A stretch of DNA of 64,000 nucleotides from Desulfuribacillus alkaliarsenatis (GCF_001730225.1 NZ_MIJE01000001.1:372001-436000); one strand, 5' to 3'. Shown: positions 15,258 to 24,393, numbered from the stretch's first letter. The notes: generated by a model from the letters alone, not told the origin. Made by a program: numbers and translations.

Positions 15258-16904
15258 ATGGATGTAAAAATGTTTTGTTATCAATGTGAGCAAGCGCTAG
15301 GTGGTAAGGGTTGTACTAAGGCTGGAGTATGTGGAAAGGATTCAGATGTTGCAGCACTTCAAGATTTACTAATCCATAACCTGAAGGGATTAGCGTTTTA
15401 TGGTCAAAGAGTACTTGATAAAGGTGGTAAGATTGCGCCAGAAATTCAAAACTTAATGGCTGACGCAGTATTCTCAACATTAACTAACGTTAACTTTGAT
15501 CCAGAAAGATTCTTTGTGTTTAACACAAATGCAGAGAAATTCAAACAACAATTACGTGACCAATTAGGTCAAATTGACGGTCCAGTACCTGAAGCTGCAT
15601 TATATATTTCACCTAACCGTGTAGATTTAATGATTGAAGATGGTAAAAAGTTCAACATTATGGCTGATGAATGCATGAATGAAGACATTCGTTCCTTAAG
15701 AGAGCTTTTAATATATGGATTAAAAGGAATGGCGGCATATGTGCATCAAGCTGCAGTTCTAGGTAAGAGAAGTGAAGAGGTAAATGAATTTTTCTTCAAA
15801 GCTTTAAATGAAACACTTAAAGAAGAAAATGGCATTAACGAATATTTTGCATTAAATATGGAGTTAGGTCAGAAAAACCTGATTGTAATGGAGTTATTAG
15901 ATAGTGTTCATACTGGAACTTATGGTCACCCAGTTCCTACTAAAGTAGCTATTACAAAGAAAAAAGGTCCATTCATCGTAATCTCAGGTCATGACCTAAA
16001 AGACTTAGAAATGCTACTTGAGCAGACTGAGGGTAAAGGCGTAAACGTTTATACTCATGGAGAGATGATTCCAGCACATGGTTACCCAGAGCTTAAAAAA
16101 TATAAGCACTTAGCAGGTAACTTTGGTGGAGCGTGGCAAGAGCAACAAAATGAGTTTGATAACTTACCAGGTTGTATCTTAATGACTACAAACTGTCTAC
16201 AAAAGCCTCGCCCATCTTATGAGGACAGAATTTATACAACTAGCGTTGTAGGCTGGCCTGGAATTCAGCATATTGAAGAAGTTGATGGCAAGAAGGACTT
16301 CACAGCTATGATTGAGAAGGCAATTGAGCTTGGTGGATTCACTGAGGATGAGGAAGAGAAGAACATAATGGTTGGGTTTGGACATAACGCTACCCTAAGC
16401 CATGCAGGAACAATTATAGATGCTGTTAAAGCAGGAGCAATTAAGCATTTCTTCCTAATCGGTGGTTGCGATGGTGCGAAGCCAGGAAGAAACTACTTCA
16501 CTGAGTTTGCACAACAGACTCCAGACGATACAGTAATCTTAACATTAGCGTGTGGTAAATACAGATTTAACAAAATTGACTTCGGAACAATTGGTGGACT
16601 ACCAAGGTTACTTGATGTAGGTCAATGTAATGACTCTTACTCTGCAATTAAAATTGCATTAGCATTAGCTGAAGCCTTTGAGTGTGATGTGAATGACCTT
16701 CCATTATCATTAGTATTATCTTGGTACGAGCAAAAAGCGGTAGCAATTCTGTTAACACTGTTATCATTAAATATCAAGAACATCCTATTAGGACCTTCCT
16801 TACCAGCATTTATTACACCAAACGTACTACAGGTTCTAGTAGACAAATTCAACATTAGTCCTATATCTAACCCAGAAGCAGACCTTAAGAAAATCCTAGG
16901 TTAA
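15258..16904 (+). CDS. hcp: Hydroxylamine reductase / hybrid-cluster protein
   Basis: Hcp carries a hybrid [4Fe-2O-2S] cluster and reduces hydroxylamine and, in vivo, nitric oxide in anaerobes. The 548-residue protein has the N-terminal cysteine set C7-x2-C10-x8-C19-x5-C25 typical of the short, strict-anaerobe type. Hybrid-cluster ligands appear in GHDLKDLE, NLPGCILMTTNCLQKP, GGCDGAKPGR and TLACGKYRFN. A strong site (AGGAGGG) precedes the ATG. No hcr reductase is adjacent, as usual in Clostridia-type loci. It appears monocistronic. Confidence 0.96.
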   Translation: MDVKMFCYQCEQALGGKGCTKAGVCGKDSDVAALQDLLIHNLKGLAFYGQRVLDKGGKIAPEIQNLMADAVFSTLTNVNFDPERFFVFNTNAEKFKQQLRDQLGQIDGPVPEAALYISPNRVDLMIEDGKKFNIMADECMNEDIRSLRELLIYGLKGMAAYVHQAAVLGKRSEEVNEFFFKALNETLKEENGINEYFALNMELGQKNLIVMELLDSVHTGTYGHPVPTKVAITKKKGPFIVISGHDLKDLEMLLEQTEGKGVNVYTHGEMIPAHGYPELKKYKHLAGNFGGAWQEQQNEFDNLPGCILMTTNCLQKPRPSYEDRIYTTSVVGWPGIQHIEEVDGKKDFTAMIEKAIELGGFTEDEEEKNIMVGFGHNATLSHAGTIIDAVKAGAIKHFFLIGGCDGAKPGRNYFTEFAQQTPDDTVILTLACGKYRFNKIDFGTIGGLPRLLDVGQCNDSYSAIKIALALAEAFECDVNDLPLSLVLSWYEQKAVAILLTLLSLNIKNILLGPSLPAFITPNVLQVLVDKFNISPISNPEADLKKILG

Positions 16905-16926
16905 TATAAAAAAATCAACTCTTATT

Positions 16927-16964
16927 AAAACCTCTTTATCTATATCAAGATAAAGGGGTTTTTG
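16927..16964 (+). terminator. Intrinsic terminator after hcp
   Basis: A 13-bp stem with one G-U pair (AACCTCTTTATCT 16929-16941, AGATAAAGGGGTT 16948-16960) runs into TTTTT. Confidence 0.85.
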
Positions 16965-16965
16965 A

Positions 16966-17067
16966 TATAATAAACAAAACTTGGTATTTACCAAGGCTAA
17001 AAGACGCAGGTAAATGCCTTAGTTGCCGTTATACTATCTATAGACGTTACTCCATTTATGAGGATGG
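16966..17067 (+). promoter_or_regulatory. Promoter and structured 5' leader of the HD-GYP gene
   Basis: An extended -10 (TGATATAAT, TATAAT at 16966-16971) predicts an RNA start near 16978. The first bases form a hairpin (CTTGGT 16980-16985 with ACCAAG 16990-16995). ATTTACC (16986-16992) can instead pair with GGTAAAT (17009-17015), and AAGGC (16993-16997) with GCCTT (17016-17020). These pairings compete, as in a cis-regulatory switch. It does not match the c-di-GMP-I/II aptamers as I know them. Confidence 0.45.
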
Positions 17068-17075
17068 TGTGAATT

Positions 17076-18362
17076 GTGAACAGAGACTTACAGATTTCTC
17101 TTTTTGATTTAGTGATAAGCCTATCAAATGCTATGGATTTAATTAGCCCAGAAATGGTGAATCATCATAAAAGAGTTGCATATGCTTCGTTAAAAATTGC
17201 TCAGCAAATGAATTTATCAGCAGAAGAGATTAATGATGTAGTTTTAGCATCAACAGTGCACGACGTAGGTGCTTTATCGTATAATCAACGTATAAATGCT
17301 AGGCAGTATGAATTTAGCAACGCTAGTGAACATGCTGAACTCGGTTTTTTGTTGTTGTCAAACTTCTCGCAAATGCGTGGGCTTGCAGAGCAGGTTCGCT
17401 TTCATCATTTACCATGGTCAAATGGTAATGGTAAGGTATATGATGGACAGAATGTACCTATAGGAGCACATATTATCCATTTAGCTGATCGCATAGAAAT
17501 CTTAATAAATCGTGAGGATGAAATATTAGGACAGGTTGATCGTATAGTTAAAGTTATAAATAACGGGAAAGATAAGGTTTATCACCCAGATATAGTTGAA
17601 GCGTTTCTGCAACTAAAGGATAAAGAATATTTTTGGTTAGATTTAACATCACCAATGATTGGGGATATCCTAGCAAAGAGTACAGACATATCGCTTATAC
17701 AATTAGAAATTGACGATTTATTAGAGTTTACTAAACTATTTAGTCAAATTATTGACTTCAGAAGTTCAATGACAGCTACTCATTCGAGTGGAGTTGCTTA
17801 TACAGGTGAAGCATTAGCCTCATATATTGGTTTTTCAGAGCGTGAATGCAAGATGATGAGAATTGCAGGATATTTACATGATTTAGGAAAACTAGCTATT
17901 CCAGATGAAATTTTAGAAAAACCAGACAAATTAGATGAACAAGAAATTAATATAATGCGAAGCCACACTTATCATACACATCGAATTTTAGAGGTCATAC
18001 CAGGATTAGAGCAAATCACGGAGTGGGCGTCATTTCATCACGAGAAGCTAAACGGCTCTGGATATCCATTTAAATATACCGCAACAGATATAACATTAGG
18101 TTCAAGAATTATGGCGGTAGCAGATGTTTTTACAGCAATAGCTGAAGAAAGGCCATACAGGTGCGGGTTAGAGCGTGAAGTTGTATTGAATATATTACAT
18201 AAAATGGTCGATGACAATGCCCTTGATAAATTGGTTGTTAGCATTTTAGAAGATAATTACGAGGAAATTAATAGAATTCGTATTGATGCACAAGCAGAGG
18301 CGTATAGATCTTATAAAAATTTTGGAAATCGTCTAGTGAACGATAAAATGAACGCTGATTAA
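17076..18362 (+). CDS. Dual HD-domain protein with HD-GYP-type phosphodiesterase domain
   Basis: The 428-residue cytosolic protein holds two HD modules. The N-terminal one (H30-H31, HD at 62-63, HH at 110-111) is a plain HD domain. The C-terminal one (H236, HD at 268-269, then HHEKLNGSGYP at 321-331) has the GYP-type signature of c-di-GMP phosphodiesterases, with Asn where Asp is usual before GSGYP. It lacks a receiver or membrane sensor, so its input is unclear. The start is GTG with AGGATGG upstream. A c-di-GMP-degrading role is likely but not certain. Confidence 0.85.
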   Translation: MNRDLQISLFDLVISLSNAMDLISPEMVNHHKRVAYASLKIAQQMNLSAEEINDVVLASTVHDVGALSYNQRINARQYEFSNASEHAELGFLLLSNFSQMRGLAEQVRFHHLPWSNGNGKVYDGQNVPIGAHIIHLADRIEILINREDEILGQVDRIVKVINNGKDKVYHPDIVEAFLQLKDKEYFWLDLTSPMIGDILAKSTDISLIQLEIDDLLEFTKLFSQIIDFRSSMTATHSSGVAYTGEALASYIGFSERECKMMRIAGYLHDLGKLAIPDEILEKPDKLDEQEINIMRSHTYHTHRILEVIPGLEQITEWASFHHEKLNGSGYPFKYTATDITLGSRIMAVADVFTAIAEERPYRCGLEREVVLNILHKMVDDNALDKLVVSILEDNYEEINRIRIDAQAEAYRSYKNFGNRLVNDKMNAD

Positions 18363-18400
18363 CAATGTCGGTGATATTACTAATTAAGGAGAAGTTATAA

Positions 18401-19564
18401 ATGGCTACTTTAGAATTAATTGCTACCACTACATTTGGTTTAGAGGCAGTAGTAAAACAAGAAGTTGCAAATCTTGGTTATGAGATAATTTCTGTAGAAA
18501 ATGGTAAGGTCGTATTTAAAGGTGATGAGCTTGCAATTTGTAGAGCTAACATTTGGCTTCGGAGTGCAGAAAGGGTTCGCTTAAAGATAGGGGAATTCAA
18601 AGCGACAAGCTTTGAGGAGTTGTTTGAGCAAACGAAAGCTTTACCTTGGGCTGACTGGATACCAGAAGAGGCTGAGTTTCCTGTAGAGGGTAAGTCTGTG
18701 AAATCGAAGCTTTTCAGTGTGCCAGATTGTCAGGCAATAGTGAAAAAAGCAGTAGTAGAAAGCCTTAAAAAGAACTATAAAACAGAATGGTTTAATGAAA
18801 CAGGCCCTAAGTTTAAGATTGAGGTAGCATTGCTAAAGGATATCGCAACTATCACTATTGACACTACTGGCCCTGGTCTGCATAAACGTGGTTATCGTCC
18901 ATTAATTAGTGAAGCACCACTTAAAGAGACGATGGCAGCGGCTATGATACAGCTCTCGAGATGGAAGCCTGACCGTACTTTAATCGACCCATTTTGCGGA
19001 TCAGGCACAATTCCGATAGAGGCTGCTCTTATTGGTAAAAACATTGCTCCGGGCATAAACCGTACCTTTGCGTCGGAAGAATGGCCTAGGGTGAAGAAAG
19101 ACATATGGATGAAGGCAAGGAAAGAAGCCCATGATCTAGCTAATTACGAGCAAGAGGTTAGAATCATTGGTACAGATATCGATGAACGCATGATTAAAAT
19201 TGCTAGGAAAAACGCATATGAGGCTATGGTCGACACTGATATACATTTTCAAACAATGTCATTTAAAGAGTTACAATCGAAAAAGCATTATGGCTATATC
19301 ATCTGTAACCCGCCATATGGAGAAAGAATTGGCGAAAGCGCTGAGCTTGAACAGCTTTATAGGGATATGGGACAAGTTTTTCGCAGTCTAGATACGTGGT
19401 CTTATTATATATTAACTTCCTATGAGCAATTTGAGCAAGCATTTGGTAAAAAAGCTGATAAAAATCGTAAGCTCTATAATGGCAATATAAAAACTTTTTT
19501 CTATCAATTTTTCGGACCACGTCCTCCACACAGAAAGGATTTGGAACATGAAGCACCTAATTGA
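18401..19564 (+). CDS. THUMP-domain class I RNA methyltransferase (RlmL/YpsC-like)
   Basis: A 387-residue SAM-dependent methyltransferase. The N-terminal ferredoxin-like/THUMP region (about 1-155) binds RNA. The catalytic domain has DPFCGSGTIPIEAA (motif I), GTDIDERMIKIARKNA and NPPYGERIG (motif IV, N2-guanine type). Homologues methylate 23S rRNA guanine; YpsC is the B. subtilis relative. The ATG has AAGGAGAAG upstream. Its end overlaps the next gene by 17 bases, so the two are coupled. Confidence 0.92.
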   Translation: MATLELIATTTFGLEAVVKQEVANLGYEIISVENGKVVFKGDELAICRANIWLRSAERVRLKIGEFKATSFEELFEQTKALPWADWIPEEAEFPVEGKSVKSKLFSVPDCQAIVKKAVVESLKKNYKTEWFNETGPKFKIEVALLKDIATITIDTTGPGLHKRGYRPLISEAPLKETMAAAMIQLSRWKPDRTLIDPFCGSGTIPIEAALIGKNIAPGINRTFASEEWPRVKKDIWMKARKEAHDLANYEQEVRIIGTDIDERMIKIARKNAYEAMVDTDIHFQTMSFKELQSKKHYGYIICNPPYGERIGESAELEQLYRDMGQVFRSLDTWSYYILTSYEQFEQAFGKKADKNRKLYNGNIKTFFYQFFGPRPPHRKDLEHEAPN

Positions 19565-21014
19565 TGAAACGAGCTTCGATAAGCTCTGTTTGTCATACTC
19601 TGTTGTCCCTTTAATAAAAAAAATAAAATTAACAGTAGATGTACTATCAGTTTGCGAACGATTTAATAATGAATATCAAATGTTATTACATAGCCCTAAA
19701 AGTGGTCGGTATTCTTTCTACGCTGTTGAGATGACCCATTTATATGTTGGACATAAGGACAAACTAGAGGTTAAAAACTTATCTGAAAAAACTAGTGAGG
19801 TGCTTAATGGAGACCCATTAGCATCCTTAGAAAAGTGCTTTATGAAATACAACTCCCCTAAAATTGTAGAAGCGCCTCCCTTTTATGGGGGGTTAATCGG
19901 TTATATTAGCTATGATGTTATTAGACTTATTGAAAATATTCCTAACGATACAGTAGATGATATCGGCCTTTCGTTGTTCTATTTTGCCAATGTCTCTGAT
20001 GGACTCGCTATTGACCATCAACAGCAAGAACTATATATTTTTGCTAATAGACTTAAACAGGAAAGCTATAGTGAGTTATTAGAGAGAGTTGAAAATATAG
20101 AAAAAAGGATCAGCAATACAACACACCGGGCAACCAATACTGCAATTGGTAGCTATAACCATCAAGGTATCAAAAGTGCTGGTAAGTATTACGAAACATC
20201 CTTTACAGAAGAGCAGTTTTGTCAGGCAGTCGATAAGGTTATCGAATATATTAAAGCTGGTGATGTGTTTCAGGTTAACCTGTCTTTAAGACGAGGTACC
20301 AGGATAAATAGACACCCGTTAGAGATTTATCGTGAATTAGTAAAGAGAAACCCTTCTCCATATATGGCGTATATTCAAACCCCAGATTTTGCAATAGCAA
20401 GCTCTTCCCCAGAATTATTAATTAAGGTAAAAGATGAAGTTATAGAGACGCGACCAATAGCTGGCACACGCTCGCGAGGAAGAACCGAGGCTGAGGAGCA
20501 GCAGTTAATGAATGAGTTATTGACTAATGAGAAGGAATTGGCAGAGCATATTATGCTCGTTGATCTCGAGAGAAACGACCTTGGCAGGGTATCGGAATAT
20601 GGCAGCGTAGAGGTTAACGAATTACTTGTTTTAGAGAAGTACTCCCATGTAATTCATTTGGTATCAAATGTGCGCGGGAAACTGATAGCAGGTAATAGTC
20701 TGTTTGATGTAATAAGGGCTGTATTTCCTGGTGGAACAATTACAGGTGCACCAAAAGTTAGGACAATGGAAATCATAGAAGAGCTTGAACCTGTTAAAAG
20801 AGGCTTGTATACAGGTTCAATCGGCTGGCTTGGATATCAGCAAGAAATGGAGCTAAATATAGTAATTCGTACAGCAGTCTTTAAAGATGGATGGGCGTTT
20901 GTGCAAGCAGGTGCAGGGATTGTCTATGATTCTATACCGCATCGGGAATACAAAGAGTCCCTTAAGAAAGCACGGGCACTCTGGGATATCCTGGAGGAGT
21001 TATATGAAAAATAA
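19548..21014 (+). CDS. pabB: Aminodeoxychorismate/anthranilate synthase component I
   Basis: This 488-residue chorismate-binding enzyme uses chorismate and ammonia. It keeps the TrpE/PabB core: FYGGLIGYISYD, KAGDVFQVNLS, SSSPELL, ETRPIAGTRSRGRTE, ERNDLGRV, GGTITGAPKVRTMEIIEELE and AGAGIVYDS. Coupling to a pabC-like lyase downstream favours PabB (4-amino-4-deoxychorismate, for folate). However, residue 305 in P-I-A-G-T is Ala, the state found in TrpE, where E. coli PabB has Lys; the N-terminus also looks TrpE-like. No glutaminase (pabA/trpG) is in the window. Confidence 0.85.
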   Translation: MKHLIDETSFDKLCLSYSVVPLIKKIKLTVDVLSVCERFNNEYQMLLHSPKSGRYSFYAVEMTHLYVGHKDKLEVKNLSEKTSEVLNGDPLASLEKCFMKYNSPKIVEAPPFYGGLIGYISYDVIRLIENIPNDTVDDIGLSLFYFANVSDGLAIDHQQQELYIFANRLKQESYSELLERVENIEKRISNTTHRATNTAIGSYNHQGIKSAGKYYETSFTEEQFCQAVDKVIEYIKAGDVFQVNLSLRRGTRINRHPLEIYRELVKRNPSPYMAYIQTPDFAIASSSPELLIKVKDEVIETRPIAGTRSRGRTEAEEQQLMNELLTNEKELAEHIMLVDLERNDLGRVSEYGSVEVNELLVLEKYSHVIHLVSNVRGKLIAGNSLFDVIRAVFPGGTITGAPKVRTMEIIEELEPVKRGLYTGSIGWLGYQQEMELNIVIRTAVFKDGWAFVQAGAGIVYDSIPHREYKESLKKARALWDILEELYEK

Positions 21015-21936
21015 GCATGATAACGCCTATGTATTAATAAATGGTGCGATATTAGATGCGGATGCTGCTAATATTTCTATTTTTGATGGTAGTATTCAAT
21101 ACGGTTTTGGTCTATTTGAAACGCTAAGGACATACGACGGAAAGTTTTTTGGTTGGGAAAAGCATTTTCAAAGGTTAGAGAGAAGTACTAAAGTTATGGG
21201 GATTAGTCTAACCTTAACTGCTGAACAAATACTAGACTATCTTCAACGGCTTAGGGATAGGTATTATGAAAGTGGTATTTCTGATGATGCAGTTTATCGT
21301 GTGACACTTACACCTGGAATTATCGATAATTGGTCTCTAGCTAAGGATACTAATATAATTATCTCCCGCCGTCCACTCGCCCAACCATTAGAGCGTTTAC
21401 AAGAGCATGGGGTTAATACAGCAGTACTGAAAACTCAGAGGTTACCTTCAGTTACTGAGCTACGAATAAAAAGCACCCAATTTTCAGATATACTTTTTGC
21501 TAGAAATGAATTACATAAGCTATCTGAATTGAATGGTGCTCCAATGTTTGAAGGTATTATGCTTAATTCAGCAGGGTATGTAGTAGAAGGTACTATCACT
21601 AACATATTTATAGTAATTGAGCAGAACAATCAACTAAGGCTAGTGACACCGTCTAACCGGGAGCAGCCACTACTAGGAGTTACTAGAGACTGTGTGATTG
21701 ATTTAGCGAAGAATCTTACTATTGAAGTAGTTGAAGAGTCAGTTACCCTTGAAAACATATCTACAAGTAAAGAAATTTTTCTTACTAATTCTGTTCATGG
21801 AATTTTACCTGTTAAGGGTGTTTGGTCACAAAAGGAACCAATATTTCAGTCATATGCGCAGGACTGGAAGCTTACTAAAGTATTAATTGGTGCTTATGAA
21901 GCGTTAATTAAACATGAGATAGCCTTAACAAAGTAA
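21004..21936 (+). CDS. pabC: Aminodeoxychorismate lyase / class IV aminotransferase
   Basis: A fold-type IV PLP enzyme of 310 residues. The N-terminal FDGSIQYGFGLFETLRTYDGK, the likely PLP lysine K156 in RIKSTQFSDILFARNEL, and the late EGTITNIFIV/TNSVHGILPV segments are characteristic. Paired with pabB, it most likely converts aminodeoxychorismate to p-aminobenzoate plus pyruvate. Branched-chain or D-amino-acid aminotransferases share the fold and cannot be fully excluded. ATG 21004 (GGAGGAG upstream) overlaps the pabB stop by 11 bases. Confidence 0.85.
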   Translation: MKNKHDNAYVLINGAILDADAANISIFDGSIQYGFGLFETLRTYDGKFFGWEKHFQRLERSTKVMGISLTLTAEQILDYLQRLRDRYYESGISDDAVYRVTLTPGIIDNWSLAKDTNIIISRRPLAQPLERLQEHGVNTAVLKTQRLPSVTELRIKSTQFSDILFARNELHKLSELNGAPMFEGIMLNSAGYVVEGTITNIFIVIEQNNQLRLVTPSNREQPLLGVTRDCVIDLAKNLTIEVVEESVTLENISTSKEIFLTNSVHGILPVKGVWSQKEPIFQSYAQDWKLTKVLIGAYEALIKHEIALTK

Positions 21937-21995
21937 CAACTTTAATAAGTAACAGCTTTAATTAGTAATAGCTTTAGTATGTAGTAGTTTCAATT
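21932..21995 (+). repeat. Four imperfect 16-bp tandem repeats over the pabC stop
   Basis: Units of 16 bases, each like AGTAACAGCTTTAATT, start at 21932, 21948, 21964 and 21980 and diverge progressively toward the right. The first unit contains the pabC stop codon. No function is evident. Confidence 0.7.
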
Positions 21996-22013
21996 GTTGC
22001 TGCATTATCCCTG

Positions 22014-22059
22014 AGGAGCCTTATTTTACCTTTTGAGTAAAATAGGTTCTGTTTTTTTA
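22014..22059 (+). terminator. Intrinsic terminator after pabC
   Basis: A long AT-rich stem around CCTTATTTTAC and GTAAAATAGG (about 22018-22046) is followed, after TTCTG, by seven T. Confidence 0.7.
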
Positions 22060-22084
22060 ATTTATTAAACTTTTTCGAGCATAT

Positions 22085-22111
22085 TGAAACCTTTTAATAT
22101 TATTTCACGTC
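22085..22111 (+). promoter_or_regulatory. ECF-sigma-type promoter (autoregulatory)
   Basis: TGAAAC (22085-22090), 17 bp, CGTC (22108-22111) is the classic ECF pattern recognised by SigW/SigM/SigX-like factors. It lies 57 bases before the ECF gene itself, implying positive autoregulation. Confidence 0.75.
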
Positions 22112-22167
22112 TAGTATTATAGATATCATAGATGCACGTCCTTGAACTATAAGGAGGTTAGTAGTTA

Positions 22168-22725
22168 GTGGTAAACGAAGAAACGATAATCTTAGCAAGA
22201 CAGGGCAATCGCGACGCCTTAATAAAAATATTAAAAAGTGCAGAAAATGATATTTATAAGACGGCTTATTATCTTACGAAGAACGAAGCAGACGCTAAGG
22301 ACTTAACACAGGATGCACTTTTACGCGTATATCAGAAGTTTGCTACCTATCAAGGCCAAGCTTCTATTAAAGTATGGGCTCAACGAATTACTACTAATAT
22401 ATTTTTAGACTCTATTCGTAAGAAAAAGGCTCAACTGTTTTCACTAGACGATAATGAGGCATATCAATATATACCAGACGAGGGGAGTAGTGTGGAAGAG
22501 CAAGTGGAAGAGCAATTGAAAAGCCAAGAGATAAGAACAGCAGTTACGAAACTACCTGAACAGTACAAAGTAGTTATTGTTCTAAGGTATTTACAGGACA
22601 TGACCTATAAGGAGATATCACAGATTTTAGAAATTCCTGAAAATACAGTGAAAACACATCTCTTCCGGGCACGAAAACTACTAAAAGACATGATGCATAA
22701 CTCAATGTGTGGGGGGGTGTCATAA
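22168..22725 (+). CDS. ECF RNA polymerase sigma factor (SigW-like)
   Basis: A 185-residue group IV sigma factor. Region 2 has AKDLTQDALLRVYQKF and region 4 has YKEISQILEIPENTVKTHLFRARKLL; there is no region 3, as expected. The start is GTG with AAGGAGG 8 bases upstream. An ECF promoter precedes it and a zinc anti-sigma gene follows with no gap (TAA-ATG). It should respond to an extracellular or envelope signal relayed through that membrane partner. Confidence 0.93.
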   Translation: MVNEETIILARQGNRDALIKILKSAENDIYKTAYYLTKNEADAKDLTQDALLRVYQKFATYQGQASIKVWAQRITTNIFLDSIRKKKAQLFSLDDNEAYQYIPDEGSSVEEQVEEQLKSQEIRTAVTKLPEQYKVVIVLRYLQDMTYKEISQILEIPENTVKTHLFRARKLLKDMMHNSMCGGVS

Positions 22726-24249
22726 ATGCAATGCGAAACTTATCAAATAAATATTCAACGGTATTTAGATAATGATTTAAACAGTGAAGAAGAAAAACAG
22801 TTACTTGAGCACATAGAGCAATGCTCGTCCTGTAAGCAAGAGTTTGAAGAATTTCAAGCGCTTCATAATGACTTATTACAGCTACCAAAAGTAGAGCTTG
22901 AACGCAGCTGCATTGATGATATCTTAAATAAAATTGATGCTGAATACGTTGTTCAACAGGATGAAGCTAAAGAGAAGGTTTTATTTAATTATAAAAAATA
23001 TATTACGCCGTTTATGGCTGCGGCAGCAGTTTTATTGGTTTTCTTTGTCAGTAAAGGCTTCTTCTCCTCAGAGCTACCGTACGCAGATCAGCAACCTGAA
23101 CGTATGAATAGTTTAGCAGTACAGGATATGGATGATGCCGAAGGTGAAGTTTCTACATTTGATAGTCCAGAACTTGAGATAAGGATAATGGGTGAAGGAG
23201 ACATCAATCAATTCAATCAATACGGTGTAGACAAAACACTTTTAAATCCAGCGATGTTTGAATCAGAAGATATAAGAAATGCACCTGCAGTAATTAGGAA
23301 TTGGGTAGAAAGATCAAAGGAAATATTTGCAGGTCAGTCATTCGCCTATAACGGTAAAACATATATTTATGTTTCCTTAGGACAAAGGGATAATATCGAG
23401 TATGAAGTGACAATTGAAGAAGTTTATGAGTATGACAATCAATTATATGTTTACGCTAAAGTGCAAGAGCCACAAATCAATAACAGAAATACTGCCAATA
23501 AGGTATATCCTGATGTGTTGGTATCTGTTACAGGTGAATATCTAGACGTACACTTTAATGAGTGGCAGGGTGCTGAAATTGAGACCTGGATACCAGAAAT
23601 TTATGGTATTGAATCGATACCTGAATTTAATGAACAAAGTTCAGATATAATTAAAATTTATTCGCCAAAAACCAATACATCTATTCATGAGTCTATAGTA
23701 ATTAAAGGTATAGCTCGAACTTTTGACGGATCAGTATATTATCGTGTATTAACTAGCCAGCAGGAAGAGATAGCGAGTGGGTTCATATTTGCTGCTAAAG
23801 GTGCTCCTGATTGGGGACACTTTGAACAGGAGATATTCATTGATTTACCCTATGATATTCAAGCTGTTGAAGCTTTTATAGAGGTGTTTGAGGTTAGTCT
23901 GCGCGATGGTGGGCAACTAGGGACTGTTCAAATCCCAGTTACCCTGGAGTCTGCAGAGGTAAACAATGCCACTGAGGTTCAAAATAAACATTGGGTAACA
24001 TACATTGTAAATGACGTAGACGTAGAGACTGGTAAGGTTTATGTTGAGCAGTATCTAGTAGACTCAAGAAGTATTAATGCTCCTACTGTTCTAAACCTAC
24101 AGGGAGTTCCAATAATAAGGGATATTACTCAGGAAAAAGCCAATACCGTAGCACGATATGCTCAGTTAAGCGATATAAAGCAGAACTATGAAATTGGGGC
24201 TTTAATAACTGAAGACGGTAAGGTCAAACAAATATTTTTATTTGAATAA
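22726..24249 (+). CDS. Zinc anti-sigma factor with Gmad2-like extracellular domain
   Basis: This 507-residue protein combines three parts. Residues 1-80 form a zinc-binding anti-sigma domain (H29-x3-C33-x2-C36). One membrane helix lies at about 93-112. A long extracytoplasmic part contains, around 305-400, IKIYSPKTNTSIHESIVIKG...GSVYYRVL, which resembles the immunoglobulin-like Gmad2 domain of sporulation/germination proteins. By context it should hold the upstream ECF factor inactive until an envelope signal arrives. The domain assignment is from pattern recognition; no ligand can be named. Confidence 0.85.
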   Translation: MQCETYQINIQRYLDNDLNSEEEKQLLEHIEQCSSCKQEFEEFQALHNDLLQLPKVELERSCIDDILNKIDAEYVVQQDEAKEKVLFNYKKYITPFMAAAAVLLVFFVSKGFFSSELPYADQQPERMNSLAVQDMDDAEGEVSTFDSPELEIRIMGEGDINQFNQYGVDKTLLNPAMFESEDIRNAPAVIRNWVERSKEIFAGQSFAYNGKTYIYVSLGQRDNIEYEVTIEEVYEYDNQLYVYAKVQEPQINNRNTANKVYPDVLVSVTGEYLDVHFNEWQGAEIETWIPEIYGIESIPEFNEQSSDIIKIYSPKTNTSIHESIVIKGIARTFDGSVYYRVLTSQQEEIASGFIFAAKGAPDWGHFEQEIFIDLPYDIQAVEAFIEVFEVSLRDGGQLGTVQIPVTLESAEVNNATEVQNKHWVTYIVNDVDVETGKVYVEQYLVDSRSINAPTVLNLQGVPIIRDITQEKANTVARYAQLSDIKQNYEIGALITEDGKVKQIFLFE

Positions 24250-24283
24250 AACAGCAGATACATTCTTATGGTAGATGCAACGT

Positions 24284-24312
24284 AAAACACAGACGAAAAT
24301 CTGTGTTTTTTT
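24284..24312 (+). terminator. Intrinsic terminator after the anti-sigma gene
   Basis: A perfect 10-bp stem AAAACACAGA/TCTGTGTTTT (24284-24293, 24300-24309), loop CGAAAA, then further T. Confidence 0.85.
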
Positions 24313-24393
24313 GTGTTTCCACATATATAGCAATAATATTACTCATATAGTTTTAAAGTACAACTATATGGTATGTGTTAGGGGGAAGCAATA

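Noticed and set aside
16978-17030. c-di-GMP-I (GEMM) riboswitch before the HD-GYP gene
   Set aside because: GACGCA and GTTGCC pieces are present, but the GGCAAACC segment and the standard order and spacing are missing.
18401-19564. Annotation of the THUMP methyltransferase as a DNA methylase
   Set aside because: The NPPY motif is shared, but the THUMP domain and the YpsC/RlmL-like layout indicate an RNA substrate.
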